DNA of 64,000 nucleotides from Burkholderia pyrrocinia (GTDB lineage: Bacteria; Pseudomonadota; Gammaproteobacteria; Burkholderiales; Burkholderiaceae), in assembly GCF_022809715.1 (NCBI RefSeq), contig NZ_CP094460.1:2418001-2482000 (forward strand), written 5' to 3'. The notes beneath the pieces were generated by a model. That model searched no databases, was not told where the DNA came from, and saw only the letters and a program-made list of their open reading frames with translations. Of the stretch, positions 43,837-53,837 are shown piece by piece. Within the stretch, counting starts at the first letter, position 1, and each line of letters starts with the position of its first letter. Position numbers and translations under genes: made by a program.

Positions 43837-44469
43837 TCAGTTCCGCCCCGCCACCGCGAGCCGCGCCGCAAGCCCGACGAACACCGAACCGAGCAGATAT
43901 TGCGGCAGTTTCGACGGGCGGCGGCGCGCGCCGATCCGCCGGCTTAGCCGGCTCGCGGAGAGAATCACCGCGCCGTTCACGACGAGCCCGATCAGGTTGA
44001 GCACCGTCGCGAGCACGAGAATCTGCACGGCGATCGAGCCATGCTCGGGCCGCACGAACTGCGGGAACAGCGCGAGCACGAACAGCGCCATCTTCGGATT
44101 CAGCAGGTTCGTCGTCAGGCCCTGACGGAAGATCGCGGCGGTCGAGTGCCGGCGCTGCGACGCGATGGGCGATAGCGAGGTTGCGTCGGAACGGAACGTC
44201 TTCCACGCGAGATAGAGCAGGTACGCGGCGCCGGCGAAACGCACGATGTCGTACGCGATCGGCACCGCGAGAAAGAGCTGCGACAGCCCGAGCGCGGCGG
44301 CGAGCGCATGACAGTAAGTGCCGGCCTGAATGCCGGCGAGCGTCGCAAAGCCCGCGCGCCGGCCCTGGCTCACGCTGCGGGACGCGATCAGCAGCATGTC
44401 GGGGCCCGGCGTGACGGTCAGCGCGAGACACGCGCCCGAGAACAGCACGAGCGTGGAGAGGTCGATCAT
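43837..44469 (-). CDS. LysE/RhtB-family amino-acid exporter
   Basis: 210 residues, six helices. Signature ALTVTPGPDMLLIASRSVSQGRRAGFATLAGIQAG, then YLLYLAWKTFRS, and TNLLNPKMALFVLALFPQF are diagnostic. Exports amino acids or homoserine-lactone-like compounds. Single gene. Confidence 0.94.
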   Translation of the reverse strand: MIDLSTLVLFSGACLALTVTPGPDMLLIASRSVSQGRRAGFATLAGIQAGTYCHALAAALGLSQLFLAVPIAYDIVRFAGAAYLLYLAWKTFRSDATSLSPIASQRRHSTAAIFRQGLTTNLLNPKMALFVLALFPQFVRPEHGSIAVQILVLATVLNLIGLVVNGAVILSASRLSRRIGARRRPSKLPQYLLGSVFVGLAARLAVAGRN

Positions 44470-44648
44470 GGGAGTCCCTTTGGCGTGAGCGGCGTAAAAG
44501 GAATGCCAGTTTAGGAGTGCCGCCGCAGGTGGTCAACCGTGCTCGCGACGGCATTCGGTCGACGGCCGACTGGCTTCCATCCTGCCGATAAAACGGAAGC
44601 CGTTTTTGCCGTTCACGCGATTCGTGCAGTTGCTCCGGCAATTAACAA

Positions 44649-44668
44649 TTTCGTCACGAAATTTCGTA
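44649..44668 (+). promoter_or_regulatory. Clustered BvgA-like heptamers upstream of tpsB
   Basis: TTTCGTCACGAAATTTCGTA contains three TTTCGT half-sites in alternating orientation, including the palindrome ACGAAATTTCGT. It lies about 110 bp upstream of the tpsB start. The rest of 44470-44777 (308 bp) has no gene. Confidence 0.5.
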
Positions 44669-44777
44669 CCTGATCTAAATACATGGGAAATGTCTGTCTG
44701 TAGCATTCGGCGCTTGAGTCACAGCTGGCAAGTGCTTTGTCGGCTAGATCCGGATGTGTTCCATGTGGGAAGTTCAT

Positions 44778-46535
44778 ATGCAAGTCGTCGGCCACCGTCG
44801 GGTCGACATCGACAGCGTCGAAGCGGCGCAGTCGCGCGAGGCCGGCTCGCAAGCGGTGCCGCGCGATGCCGGCGTCGCGCTGCGCGCCCGCCACGCATTG
44901 TGCGTGGCGCTGATCTGCGGCGGTGCCGCGGGCCTGGTCGAGCAGGTCCATGCGCAAGTGCCGGACGCCGGGCGAGCGATGCGCGACATCGAGACGCCGC
45001 GTCCGGATCTGCCTCCGGAAACCGCGCCCGAGCTTAAGGTGACGCCGTCGGAAGACACCGCCGAGAGCGCACCCGAGTCGGGGCCCCGCGTGCTCGTTCG
45101 CGCATTCGCGCTCGACGGCAATACCGTGTTCGGCAGCGACAAACTGCTGCCGCTCGTCGCCGATCTGGCCGGCAGCACGCTGAGTTTCGCCGACCTGCAA
45201 CGCGCCGCCGGGCGCATCACCGCCTACTATCGCCGTCATGGCTACGTGCTTGCGCGCGCGTACCTGCCTCGCCAGGACATCGACGACGGCGTCGTGCGTA
45301 TCGAAATCGCCGAAGGCCGCTACGGCGCAATCACGATCCAGAACCATTCGCGCGTGCTCGATGCCGCGCTGCGCCAGCCGCTCTCGGCGCTGCATCCGGG
45401 CGATGTCGTACGCGGGCCCGATCTCGAGCGCAGCCTGTTGCTGCTCGACGATCTCGCCGGCGTCGGTGCGCGCGGCACGTTGCGTCCGGGCGAAACGCCC
45501 GGCACCACCGATCTCGTCGTCGACGCCGACAAAGGGCCGCTCGCGTCCGGATCGCTCGAATTCGACAACTTCGGCGACGTCGCGCTCGGGCGCTACCGTC
45601 TCGGCGGCAGCATCGACGTCAATTCGCCGCTGCGGCTCGGCGATCGCCTGAGCCTGCGCGGGCTTATCAGCAACGAGCGCCAGCGCTACTACCGTGCCGC
45701 CTACCAGGTACCGGTCGGGCCCGCGTCGACGCGGGTCGGCGTCGCGTATTCGTCGCTGCGCTACCGGCTCGGCGGCGCGTTTTCCGATCTCGATTCCCAG
45801 GGCCGTGCGAGCGTGCAGACCGCGTACGTCACGCAGCCGCTCGTGCGTGCGCGCGCCCTGAGCGTCACCGCGCAGGTCCAGTACGAAAACAAGAATCTGC
45901 GCGACGACTACGGCGTATTCGACATCCGGCGCGACAAGAACGTCGGCCTGTGGACCTTCGGCGTCAGCGGCAACAGTCAGGATGGCTTGCTGGGCGGCGG
46001 CCGCAACGGGTTCTCGGTGATGTTCGGCGTCGGGCGGCTGCGCAGCAACGATCCGTTCGAGGCGGATTCGCTGAAGAAGTCGATCGGCAGCTTTGCGAAG
46101 CTGAATGTGAGCGCGCTGCGCGTGCAGGCGCTGGGGCGGCGGCTCGAGTTGTACACGCAGTTCAGCGCGCAGCTCGCGTCGCGCAATCTCGACGAATCGG
46201 AGAAGTTCAGCCTCGGCGGCCCGTACGGCGTGCGCGCGTATGCGCTCGGCGCCGGCAGCGGCGACCAGGGCTGGCAGGCCAGCGCGGAGCTGCGTTATCT
46301 CGTTGCGCCGGGATGGCAGGTCAGCACGTTCGTCGACGCCGGGCGCGTGCAGGGCGACAAGCACCCGTGGACGCGAGAACGAAACATGCAGCACATGCAG
46401 GCCGGCGGTGTCGGCGCGAGCTGGTATGGCGCGAAGCGCCAGGTGACGCTGACGGCCGCGTGGCCGCTCGGCGCGGCGACCGGCTCGCCGACCCGCGCGC
46501 CGAGCGTATGGGTTCAGGCCGCTCAGTATTTCTGA
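44778..46535 (+). CDS. TpsB outer-membrane transporter (ShlB/FhaC type)
   Basis: 585 residues. Start at 44778 is chosen because GGGAAG sits 5 bases upstream; two ATGs upstream are in frame. Signal peptide (RHALCVALICGGAAGLVEQVHAQ), Pro-rich linker, POTRA domains (VLVRAFALDGNTVFGSDKLL, YLPRQDIDDGVVRIEIAEGRYG), then a 16-strand barrel with the conserved FNFG-like NFGDVALGRYRLGG region and the terminal AQYF. It exports the two TpsA proteins that follow. Only one TpsB for two TpsAs. Confidence 0.95.
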   Translation: MQVVGHRRVDIDSVEAAQSREAGSQAVPRDAGVALRARHALCVALICGGAAGLVEQVHAQVPDAGRAMRDIETPRPDLPPETAPELKVTPSEDTAESAPESGPRVLVRAFALDGNTVFGSDKLLPLVADLAGSTLSFADLQRAAGRITAYYRRHGYVLARAYLPRQDIDDGVVRIEIAEGRYGAITIQNHSRVLDAALRQPLSALHPGDVVRGPDLERSLLLLDDLAGVGARGTLRPGETPGTTDLVVDADKGPLASGSLEFDNFGDVALGRYRLGGSIDVNSPLRLGDRLSLRGLISNERQRYYRAAYQVPVGPASTRVGVAYSSLRYRLGGAFSDLDSQGRASVQTAYVTQPLVRARALSVTAQVQYENKNLRDDYGVFDIRRDKNVGLWTFGVSGNSQDGLLGGGRNGFSVMFGVGRLRSNDPFEADSLKKSIGSFAKLNVSALRVQALGRRLELYTQFSAQLASRNLDESEKFSLGGPYGVRAYALGAGSGDQGWQASAELRYLVAPGWQVSTFVDAGRVQGDKHPWTRERNMQHMQAGGVGASWYGAKRQVTLTAAWPLGAATGSPTRAPSVWVQAAQYF

Positions 46536-46598
46536 GCACGCGTGATCGGTCCGTCCGGCAAGACGGGGTTGTAAATATAAATTGAAGAGGATGCCAAA

Positions 46599-49500
46599 AT
46601 GAACAAGGCCTATTCATTGGTATGGAATGAAGCGCAGGGCGGCTGGTGCGCAGTAGGGGAAACGGCACGCCGTCGCGGCAAGTCGGGCAGCGGCAAGCGC
46701 CTGCTCGCGGCGAGCGTGTCGCTGCTGGGGCTGGCGGCGGCGTCGGGCGCATACGCGCTGCCGACGGGCGGTGAGATCGCGTCGGGTAAGGCGGACATCT
46801 CGACGTCCGCGGACAACAAGACGATGTCGATCAACCAGCACACGGACAAGCTGATCACGAACTGGCAGGACTTCAGCGTGGGTGGTGGCGAGCGAGTGTC
46901 GTTCCAGCAGCCGACGAATCAGTCGATCGCGCTGAACCGGGTGATCGGGGCGAACGGCAGCCAGATTCACGGTCAGATCGACGCGAACGGTCGCGTGTTC
47001 CTGGTGAACCCGAACGGCGTGATGTTCGGCGCGGGCGCACAAGTGAACGTGGGCGGCCTGGTGGCGTCGACGCAGAACCTGACGGACGCTGATTTCCTGG
47101 CGGGCCGCTATCGATTTGCGGGAACGTCGGGTCAAGCGGTGGAGAACGCCGGGACGATCACGGCGACGGAAGGCGGCAGCGTGGCGCTGCTGGGCGCACG
47201 CGTATCGAACACGGGCGTGATCCGTGCGCAGATGGGCCGTGTGGCGCTGGGCGCGGGCAATGCGTTCAACGTGAACTTCGACGGCAACGGGCTGCTGAAC
47301 CTGCAGGTCGAAAGCGGCGCGGTGGACGCGCAGGCGAACAACGGCGGGCTGCTGAAGGCGGACGGCGGTGAAGTGCTGATGACGGCACGTGCGGCCGGCG
47401 ACCTGCTGGGTTCGGTGGTGAAGAACAGCGGCACGATCGAGGCGCAGGGCCTGAGCAGCCGCGACGGGAAGATCACGCTGGACGGCGGCCAGGTGCATGT
47501 CGCGGGCAAGCTGGACGCGAGCTCGCAGGATGCATCGACGGCGGGCGGCACGGTGACGACGCGCGGCGAGCAGGTGGTGGTATCGCGCGACGTGCAGGTG
47601 GATACGCGTGCGGCATCGGGCAAGGCGGGCCTGTGGACGATCGAGGCGGCCAACGCGGGCGTCGATGCGGCCGGAAATGCCATCACCGGAGAGACGCTGG
47701 CGCGCAGCCTGGGCACGACGAACGTGGCGCTGACCAACACGTCGGGCGACCTGACGGTGGGCGATGCGGTGAACTGGGCGAGCGACAACACGCTGGCGCT
47801 GACGTCGAAAAAGGGCAGCGTCGACCTGAAGCAGTCGCTGAAGGCGAGCGGCGCGAACGCGGGCGTGACGATGAACGCGGCGCAACAGATCCGCATCGGC
47901 AACAACGTGGCGCTGACGGGCGAAAAGGCGAGCCTGGCGCTGAACTCGGGCAGCGGCCATACGCTGACGAACGACGATGCGACGGTCACGCTGTCGGGTC
48001 GCAATGCGTCGTTCTCGGCGAACGGCGATGCCTATCAGGTGATCCACGATCTCGCGGGGCTGCGCGGCGTCGAAGGTAACATGAAGGGCCGTTACGTGCT
48101 GGGCAATGCGATCGACGGCAAGGGCGCGCAATTCCGCGGTATCGGCGGTGACAGCGCATTCAACGGCGTGTTCGATGGCTTGGGCAACACGATTTCCCGC
48201 TTGACGATCAATGGCAACGGTCAGTACGTCGGCCTGTTCGGGTTGAATCGCGGCCGTATCGCGAATCTCGCGCTCGACTCGTTCGCCGTCAACGAAGCAT
48301 CGACCGGAACGCCTGCGTCGGTCGGTGCGCTTGCCGGCGCCAATCATGGCGGGACCATCTCGAACGTTCGCGTAACGAAGACGACGGTTTCGTCGAACGG
48401 GAAGATCAGCAGCCTCGTCGGCGGCCTCGTCGGTGACAACGTCGCCGGCGTCATCGACCGCGCCCGATTCCAGGGCAGCATCACAGCCAACGAGGCGGCC
48501 GATTCAATCGGCGGCATTGCCGGCAGGAATTTCAGCGCGCGGATCGCGAATAGCCAGGCCGATGCCGAGATCACGAGCATGCGATCGTCGAACTACATGC
48601 GCGCCGTCGGTGGTGTCGTCGGCAGGAATCTCTATGCGACGGTGTCGGATTCGACGAGTGCCGGCAGGATCTCGGTGGGTGACCGCACGCAAGTGGGCGG
48701 CCTCGTCGGTCAGTCGGCGAACAGCATGATCGACAACGCGATTTCGACGGTCGACGTGTCGGCCGGGAAGTCGAGCTTCGTCGGCGGCGCGGTCGGCAGC
48801 AGCGATGGCGGCACGATCGTCGGTTCGTCGGCACGCGGCATCGTTCGCGCGACGGACGGCAGCAAGGTCGGCGGGTTCGTCGGCCTCAACAGAGGCGCTC
48901 GTATCGCGGATGCGCAAGCGTTCGGCGCGGTGAACTCGAAAGGCGCGGCAGCCGTTGGCGGCTTCGCTGGGGAGAACGTCGACGGCGGCGTGCTCGAAAA
49001 CGTCGCGGCAAACGGTAGCGTGAGCGACATCGCGAGCAGCGTCGTGGGCGGCCTGGTCGGCAGGAACGCCGGCACGATCCGGGCGGGCAACGCGGCAGGC
49101 GATGTCGGTGCGGGTCAGGGAGCCAGCGTGGGCGGGCTTGTCGCCGTGAACGACGGCGCAATCGAGCAATCCGCGGCTCGCGGAGCCGTGCGTGCCGGGC
49201 AGGCGAGCCGGGTTGGCGGGCTCGTCGGCCTGAACCACGGAACGATTTCGGGGTCGAGCGCGGCCGGATCGGTCACTGCGGCTCGCGACAGCACCGTCGG
49301 AGGTCTGGTCGGCGAAAACATCGGCAAACAAGCCAGCATCCGGAACTCGAAGGCATCGGGCAACGTGACGACCGCCATCGGCCAGTTCATCGGCGGGTTC
49401 GCCGGGATGAACGGTGACGGCGCGCTGATCGCCGATTCGGAATCGTCGGGGGCGATCGCCGGCTCCGGTACGTTCGCCGGCGGGTTCGTGGGCGTGAATC

Positions 49501-49685
49501 ATGGCGTGATCCGTTCGTCGCATTCGAGTTCGAAGTTTGATTACTCGGGGAATGGCATGCCCTTGGTGAGAGCCGGATTCGTTGCATTCAACTCGGGGCG
49601 CATCGAATCGAGCGATACAAGCGGCGCGGCCGCACGTGAACCGTTCGCCAGCGTCAACGTGGGCTGGATCGACAGCAAGCGGTAA
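46599..49685 (+). CDS. TpsA exoprotein 1 (HMW/FHA-type N-domain, GLUG-repeat tail)
   Basis: 1028 residues. ESPR signal MNKAYSLVWNEAQGGWCAVG, cleavage near GAYALPTGG. TPS domain (about residues 55-300) with secretion motif VFLVNPNGVMFG and the beta-helix start. From about residue 515 the tail is a run of about 20 short GLUG-type repeats (GLVGENxG, SSAxGSVT, GGFVGLN). No C-terminal anchor is seen. Ribosome site GAGGATG. The first 1.5 kb is almost identical to the next gene. Likely a secreted adhesin exported by the TpsB upstream (64 bp away). Confidence 0.94.
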   Translation: MNKAYSLVWNEAQGGWCAVGETARRRGKSGSGKRLLAASVSLLGLAAASGAYALPTGGEIASGKADISTSADNKTMSINQHTDKLITNWQDFSVGGGERVSFQQPTNQSIALNRVIGANGSQIHGQIDANGRVFLVNPNGVMFGAGAQVNVGGLVASTQNLTDADFLAGRYRFAGTSGQAVENAGTITATEGGSVALLGARVSNTGVIRAQMGRVALGAGNAFNVNFDGNGLLNLQVESGAVDAQANNGGLLKADGGEVLMTARAAGDLLGSVVKNSGTIEAQGLSSRDGKITLDGGQVHVAGKLDASSQDASTAGGTVTTRGEQVVVSRDVQVDTRAASGKAGLWTIEAANAGVDAAGNAITGETLARSLGTTNVALTNTSGDLTVGDAVNWASDNTLALTSKKGSVDLKQSLKASGANAGVTMNAAQQIRIGNNVALTGEKASLALNSGSGHTLTNDDATVTLSGRNASFSANGDAYQVIHDLAGLRGVEGNMKGRYVLGNAIDGKGAQFRGIGGDSAFNGVFDGLGNTISRLTINGNGQYVGLFGLNRGRIANLALDSFAVNEASTGTPASVGALAGANHGGTISNVRVTKTTVSSNGKISSLVGGLVGDNVAGVIDRARFQGSITANEAADSIGGIAGRNFSARIANSQADAEITSMRSSNYMRAVGGVVGRNLYATVSDSTSAGRISVGDRTQVGGLVGQSANSMIDNAISTVDVSAGKSSFVGGAVGSSDGGTIVGSSARGIVRATDGSKVGGFVGLNRGARIADAQAFGAVNSKGAAAVGGFAGENVDGGVLENVAANGSVSDIASSVVGGLVGRNAGTIRAGNAAGDVGAGQGASVGGLVAVNDGAIEQSAARGAVRAGQASRVGGLVGLNHGTISGSSAAGSVTAARDSTVGGLVGENIGKQASIRNSKASGNVTTAIGQFIGGFAGMNGDGALIADSESSGAIAGSGTFAGGFVGVNHGVIRSSHSSSKFDYSGNGMPLVRAGFVAFNSGRIESSDTSGAAAREPFASVNVGWIDSKR

Positions 49686-49717
49686 TTTTTCTCGGTGAAG
49701 AGCCGGTCTCGAATGCC

Positions 49718-49755
49718 CCGGGGCGGCAACCAGGATCGAACGGTTGCCGCCCCGG
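49718..49755 (+). terminator. 14-bp-stem hairpin after tpsA1
   Basis: CCGGGGCGGCAACC and GGTTGCCGCCCCGG are perfect inverses around 10 bases. No T-run. It separates the two tpsA genes. Confidence 0.6.
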
Positions 49756-49876
49756 ACATGGCATGCCGGTTCCGGGGCGGGTTGGAGCCGGCGAGCATGG
49801 CGCGGATGGTGCAGTAATCCGCGAAACGAGCAACGGACATATTCGTTCCGCGCTCGATAAGCAGTTTGTATAGGTA

Positions 49877-49883
49877 TACGAAA
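49877..49883 (+). promoter_or_regulatory. BvgA-like heptamer upstream of tpsA2
   Basis: TACGAAA (TTTCGTA on the other strand) in an AT-rich stretch 39 bp upstream of the start, followed by TAATTAAAGTAT. Suggests a separate promoter for the second tpsA. Confidence 0.45.
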
Positions 49884-49921
49884 TAATTAAAGTATGCCGA
49901 CCAATCATGAGGAAATGAAGA

Positions 49922-52900
49922 ATGAACAAGGCCTATTCATTGGTATGGAATGAAGCGCAGGGCGGCTGGTGCGCAGTAGGGGAAACGGCGCGCCGTCGCG
50001 GCAAGTCGGGCAGCGGCAAGCGCCTGCTCGCGGCGAGCGTGTCGCTGCTGGGGCTGGCGGCGGCGTCGGGCGCATACGCGCTGCCGACGGGCGGCGAGAT
50101 CGCGTCGGGCAAGGCGGACATCTCGACGTCGGCGGACAACAAGACGATGTCGATCAACCAGCACACGGACAAGCTGATCACGAACTGGCAGGACTTCAGC
50201 GTGGGTGGTGGCGAGCGAGTGTCGTTCCAGCAGCCGACGAATCAGTCGATCGCGCTGAACCGGGTGATCGGGGCGAACGGCAGCCAGATTCACGGTCAGA
50301 TCGACGCGAACGGTCGCGTGTTCCTGGTGAACCCGAACGGCGTGATGTTCGGCGCGGGCGCACAAGTGAACGTGGGCGGCCTGGTGGCGTCGACGCAGAA
50401 CCTGACGGACGCTGATTTCCTGGCGGGCCGCTATCGATTTGCGGGAACGTCGGGTCAAGCGGTGGAGAACGCGGGGACGATCGCGGCGACGGAAGGCGGC
50501 AGCGTGGCGCTGCTGGGCGCACGCGTATCGAACACGGGCGTGATCCGTGCGCAGATGGGTCGCGTGGCGCTGGGCGCGGGCAATGCGTTCAACGTGAACT
50601 TCGACGGCAACGGGCTGCTGAACCTGCAGGTCGAAAGCGGCGCGGTGGACGCGCAGGCGAACAACGGCGGGCTGCTGAAGGCGGACGGCGGTGAAGTGCT
50701 GATGACGGCACGTGCGGCCGGCGACCTGCTGGGTTCGGTGGTGAAGAACAGCGGCACGATCGAGGCGCAGGGCCTGAGCAGCCGCGACGGGAAGATCACG
50801 CTGGACGGCGGTCAGGTGCATGTCGCGGGCAAGCTGGACGCGAGCTCGCAGGATGCATCGACGGCGGGCGGCACGGTGACGACGCGCGGCGAGCAGGTGG
50901 TGGTGTCGCGCGACGTGCAGGTGGATACGCGTGCGGCATCGGGCAAGGCGGGCCTGTGGACGATCGAGGCGGCCAACGCCGGGGTCGGCACGGCAGCGCA
51001 GCCGGGCAAGCGCGGTCTGGTCATTGGCGGCGGGCTCAACGGTAATACCGGTAGCGGCGGCACCGGCGGTAACGCTGGCGGTGCGATCGACGGGGAGACG
51101 CTGGCGCGCAGCCTGGGCACGACGAACGTGGCGCTGACCAACACGTCGGGCGACCTGACGGTGGGCGATGCGGTGAACTGGGCGAGCGACAACACGCTGG
51201 CGCTGACGTCGAAAAAGGGCAGCGTCGACCTGAAGCAGTCGCTGAAGGCGAGCGGCGCGAACGCGGGCGTGACGATGAACGCGGCGCAACAGATCCGCAT
51301 CGGCAACAACGTGGCGCTGACGGGCGAAAAGGCGAGCCTGGCGCTGAACTCGGGCAGCGGCCATACGCTGACGAACGACGATGCGACGGTCACGCTGTCG
51401 GGTCGCAATGCGTCGTTCTCGGCGAACGGCGATGCCTATCAGGTGATCCACGATCTCGCGGGGCTGCGCGGCGTCGAAGGTAACATGAAGGGCCGTTACG
51501 TGCTGGGTAACGCGATCGACGGCAAGGACGCGCAATTCCGCAGCCTTGGCGGCAAGAGTCAGGGGTTCACCGGTGTGTTCGACGGTCTGGGCAATACCAT
51601 CGGCAACCTGTCAATCTCGAACCCCGGGGTGGCGATCGTCGGGTTGTTCGCGTCCAATTCGGGTCGTATCGCCAACCTCACGCTGGACAAAATCACTGCG
51701 CGAGGGGCGGCCTCTCCCACAGACATCGTCAGCATCGGCACGCTGGCCGGCTACAACCTGGGCGACATCACGAACGTGAAGGCGAAAAACGTCCTGGTAA
51801 CCGGCACCGGCCGCGTGATCGTCGGTGGTCTGGTCGGCAGCAACTATAGCGGGCGGATCGATCGCGCATCCGTTTCCGGCCGTGTCGAAGGCGGCAAGGA
51901 AGCGCTGTACGCCGGCGGTCTGGTTGGCGAAAGCCGCACCGTCCTTTCGCCGAATCTCGGCGACGCGACCATCAGCAACAGCCGCGCCGACGTACAGGTT
52001 CGCAGCGAGTCGGCGGGCAGCACTGGCGGTCTGGTCGGGATCAACCGGGGCATCATCTCGGCCTCGACGGCCACGGGCAGTGTCACCGCCCTGGCCAGCG
52101 GTGCGCGTGTCGGTGGCCTGGTCGGTTTCAACGAAGGCGGGGAGAAGTCGGGCCGCATCAAGGCCTCTTCGTCGAGCGCGAGCGTGCGAGGCGGTCATGA
52201 CGCGACGGCGGGCGGCCTGGTTGGCTACAACGCCGCGGCGATCGAAGCCTCCAACGCGACGGGCAGCGTGACCGTGGGCAACAACGGCACGGCGGGCGGT
52301 CTGGTCGGCTACAACACCGCGTCGATCGATGCATCCGGCGCGAAGGGCGACGTGACCGTTGGCGACAACGGCAAGGCAGGCGGCCTGGTCGGGGAAAATA
52401 TCGGCAAGATCGCCGCGTCGACGGCGGGCGGTAACGTCGTTGCCGGTCGATCGGCCATGGTCGGCGGGCTCGCCGGCGTCAACCGTGCGACGATCCTGGC
52501 GTCGACGGCGAACGGCAGCGTTCAGGCCGGCAACGCCGCGGTGGCGGGCGGTCTCGTGGGGTTGAACGAGGCCACGATCAACGCATCCACGGCGAACGGC
52601 AACGTCACGACGGGCACCGACAGCCAGCTGGGCGGCCTCGTCGGCCGTAACGGGAGCGCGGCCAAGATCATCGCATCGAATGCGCATGGCAAGGTGGACG
52701 GGCGCGGCAACGCGAAGGCAGGCGGCCTCGTCGGCTCGAACCTCGGCAAGGTGGACGGTTCGTCGGCCGACGGAGAGGTCAAGGTCGGCGCGCAAGGCCA
52801 GGCTGGCGGCCTCGTCGGCGAAAACCACGGCACCGTGACCGCCTCCTCGGCGGCCGGCAACGTATCGGCTGGCGATAACGGCATGGCAGGTGGTCTCGTC

Positions 52901-53431
52901 GGCACGAACTTCGGCAAGGTGGCGAGCGCCAGCGCAAGCGGGGCCGTGAACGTCGACGGTACGTATGGCAAGGCAGGCGGCCTGGTCGGATACAACATGG
53001 GCAGCGTGGCGTCGTCGAGCGCGTCGGGCGACGTCGTTGCGGGCGACAATAGCTACGTCGGTGGTCTGGTCGGCCAAAACTTCATGGGCGCATCGATCGA
53101 TGCGTCCGACGCTTCCGGTTCGGCGAAGGGCGGTGATGTCAGTCGGGTCGGCGGCCTCGTCGGCGAAAACGACGGCAAGGTCAAGGCGTCGTCGTCGTCG
53201 GGTGCGGTGTCCGGCGGGCGCTATGCATGGCTGGGCGGCGTGGCAGGCGGAAACTTCGGCAACGTCGACAATTCGAGCTCCAGCAGCCGTATTGCCTACA
53301 CGGACGGCTACTCGCAGTTCTACGGCGGGCTGGTCGGCCTCAATTTGGGCTGGATGAGCGGCAATAGCGTGAGCGGAAGCGCGAAGGCGGTGCCGCTCGC
53401 CGGCGTCAATTACGGCTCAATCCGGGACTGA
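49922..53431 (+). CDS. TpsA exoprotein 2 (HMW/FHA-type N-domain, GLUG-repeat tail)
   Basis: 1169 residues. ESPR and TPS domain virtually identical to TpsA1 (same MNKAYSLVWNEAQGGWCAVG, NPNGVMFG). It differs by a Gly/Ala-rich insert (about residues 357-384, GLNGNTGSGGTGGNAGGA) and by the tail after about residue 540, where some 25 GLUG repeats (GGLVGYNxAxI, ASxAxGxVxVGxNGxAGGLVG) are more regular than in TpsA1. Its upstream region carries its own TTTCGTA site. Secreted adhesin-like; ligand unknown. Confidence 0.94.
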   Translation: MNKAYSLVWNEAQGGWCAVGETARRRGKSGSGKRLLAASVSLLGLAAASGAYALPTGGEIASGKADISTSADNKTMSINQHTDKLITNWQDFSVGGGERVSFQQPTNQSIALNRVIGANGSQIHGQIDANGRVFLVNPNGVMFGAGAQVNVGGLVASTQNLTDADFLAGRYRFAGTSGQAVENAGTIAATEGGSVALLGARVSNTGVIRAQMGRVALGAGNAFNVNFDGNGLLNLQVESGAVDAQANNGGLLKADGGEVLMTARAAGDLLGSVVKNSGTIEAQGLSSRDGKITLDGGQVHVAGKLDASSQDASTAGGTVTTRGEQVVVSRDVQVDTRAASGKAGLWTIEAANAGVGTAAQPGKRGLVIGGGLNGNTGSGGTGGNAGGAIDGETLARSLGTTNVALTNTSGDLTVGDAVNWASDNTLALTSKKGSVDLKQSLKASGANAGVTMNAAQQIRIGNNVALTGEKASLALNSGSGHTLTNDDATVTLSGRNASFSANGDAYQVIHDLAGLRGVEGNMKGRYVLGNAIDGKDAQFRSLGGKSQGFTGVFDGLGNTIGNLSISNPGVAIVGLFASNSGRIANLTLDKITARGAASPTDIVSIGTLAGYNLGDITNVKAKNVLVTGTGRVIVGGLVGSNYSGRIDRASVSGRVEGGKEALYAGGLVGESRTVLSPNLGDATISNSRADVQVRSESAGSTGGLVGINRGIISASTATGSVTALASGARVGGLVGFNEGGEKSGRIKASSSSASVRGGHDATAGGLVGYNAAAIEASNATGSVTVGNNGTAGGLVGYNTASIDASGAKGDVTVGDNGKAGGLVGENIGKIAASTAGGNVVAGRSAMVGGLAGVNRATILASTANGSVQAGNAAVAGGLVGLNEATINASTANGNVTTGTDSQLGGLVGRNGSAAKIIASNAHGKVDGRGNAKAGGLVGSNLGKVDGSSADGEVKVGAQGQAGGLVGENHGTVTASSAAGNVSAGDNGMAGGLVGTNFGKVASASASGAVNVDGTYGKAGGLVGYNMGSVASSSASGDVVAGDNSYVGGLVGQNFMGASIDASDASGSAKGGDVSRVGGLVGENDGKVKASSSSGAVSGGRYAWLGGVAGGNFGNVDNSSSSSRIAYTDGYSQFYGGLVGLNLGWMSGNSVSGSAKAVPLAGVNYGSIRD

Positions 53432-53442
53432 TCGGTCCCGTT

Positions 53443-53481
53443 CCGGGAGGCGGGGGCGTTGCAGTGACGCTCGCCTCCCGG
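53443..53481 (+). terminator. Hairpin directly after tpsA2
   Basis: CCGGGAGGCG pairs with CGCCTCCCGG, with an inner GCGT/ACGC stem. It begins 12 bp after the stop, without a T-run. Confidence 0.5.
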
Positions 53482-53605
53482 GCACGTCGCGCTGTCTCGG
53501 CTTCGATCCGACGTCCGTTCGGCACAGGTGCCGGGCGGGTTGGCGACCGGCGATGGCGGTTCGTACGCCATCGCCGGCTCGGTCTTCGTCGAAACGATGC
53601 TTTTC

Positions 53606-53645
53606 AAAGGTTCTTCGCGTTGACCCGCGAAGAACCTTTTCTTTT
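53606..53645 (+). terminator. Intrinsic terminator downstream of tpsA2
   Basis: AAAGGTTCTTCGCG pairs perfectly with CGCGAAGAACCTTT around TTGACC-type loop, followed by TCTTTT. This is the strongest terminator of the block and separates tpsA2 from the kinase. Confidence 0.88.
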
Positions 53646-53837
53646 GGGCGGCGAGTTGGGCATGCCGGAGAATCATTGGAACAGTCGGTATGCGCGCCGC
53701 CAGTACGCGTCGAGGTGGCAGCGCGATCGGGGCAAATCTTTAGAAAACTTTAACAAAATGCATTGCCCGAGCTGTTGATCCGCCCAACGCTCAGTCGACG
53801 CAATGCGAAAAAAACGACGCGTATTTGTCGCATCAAG

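Noticed and set aside
49922..51535. Duplicate tpsA 5' half as an assembly artefact
   Set aside because: The copies differ at scattered bases and by a distinct insert, and each has its own upstream region and tail, so both are probably real.
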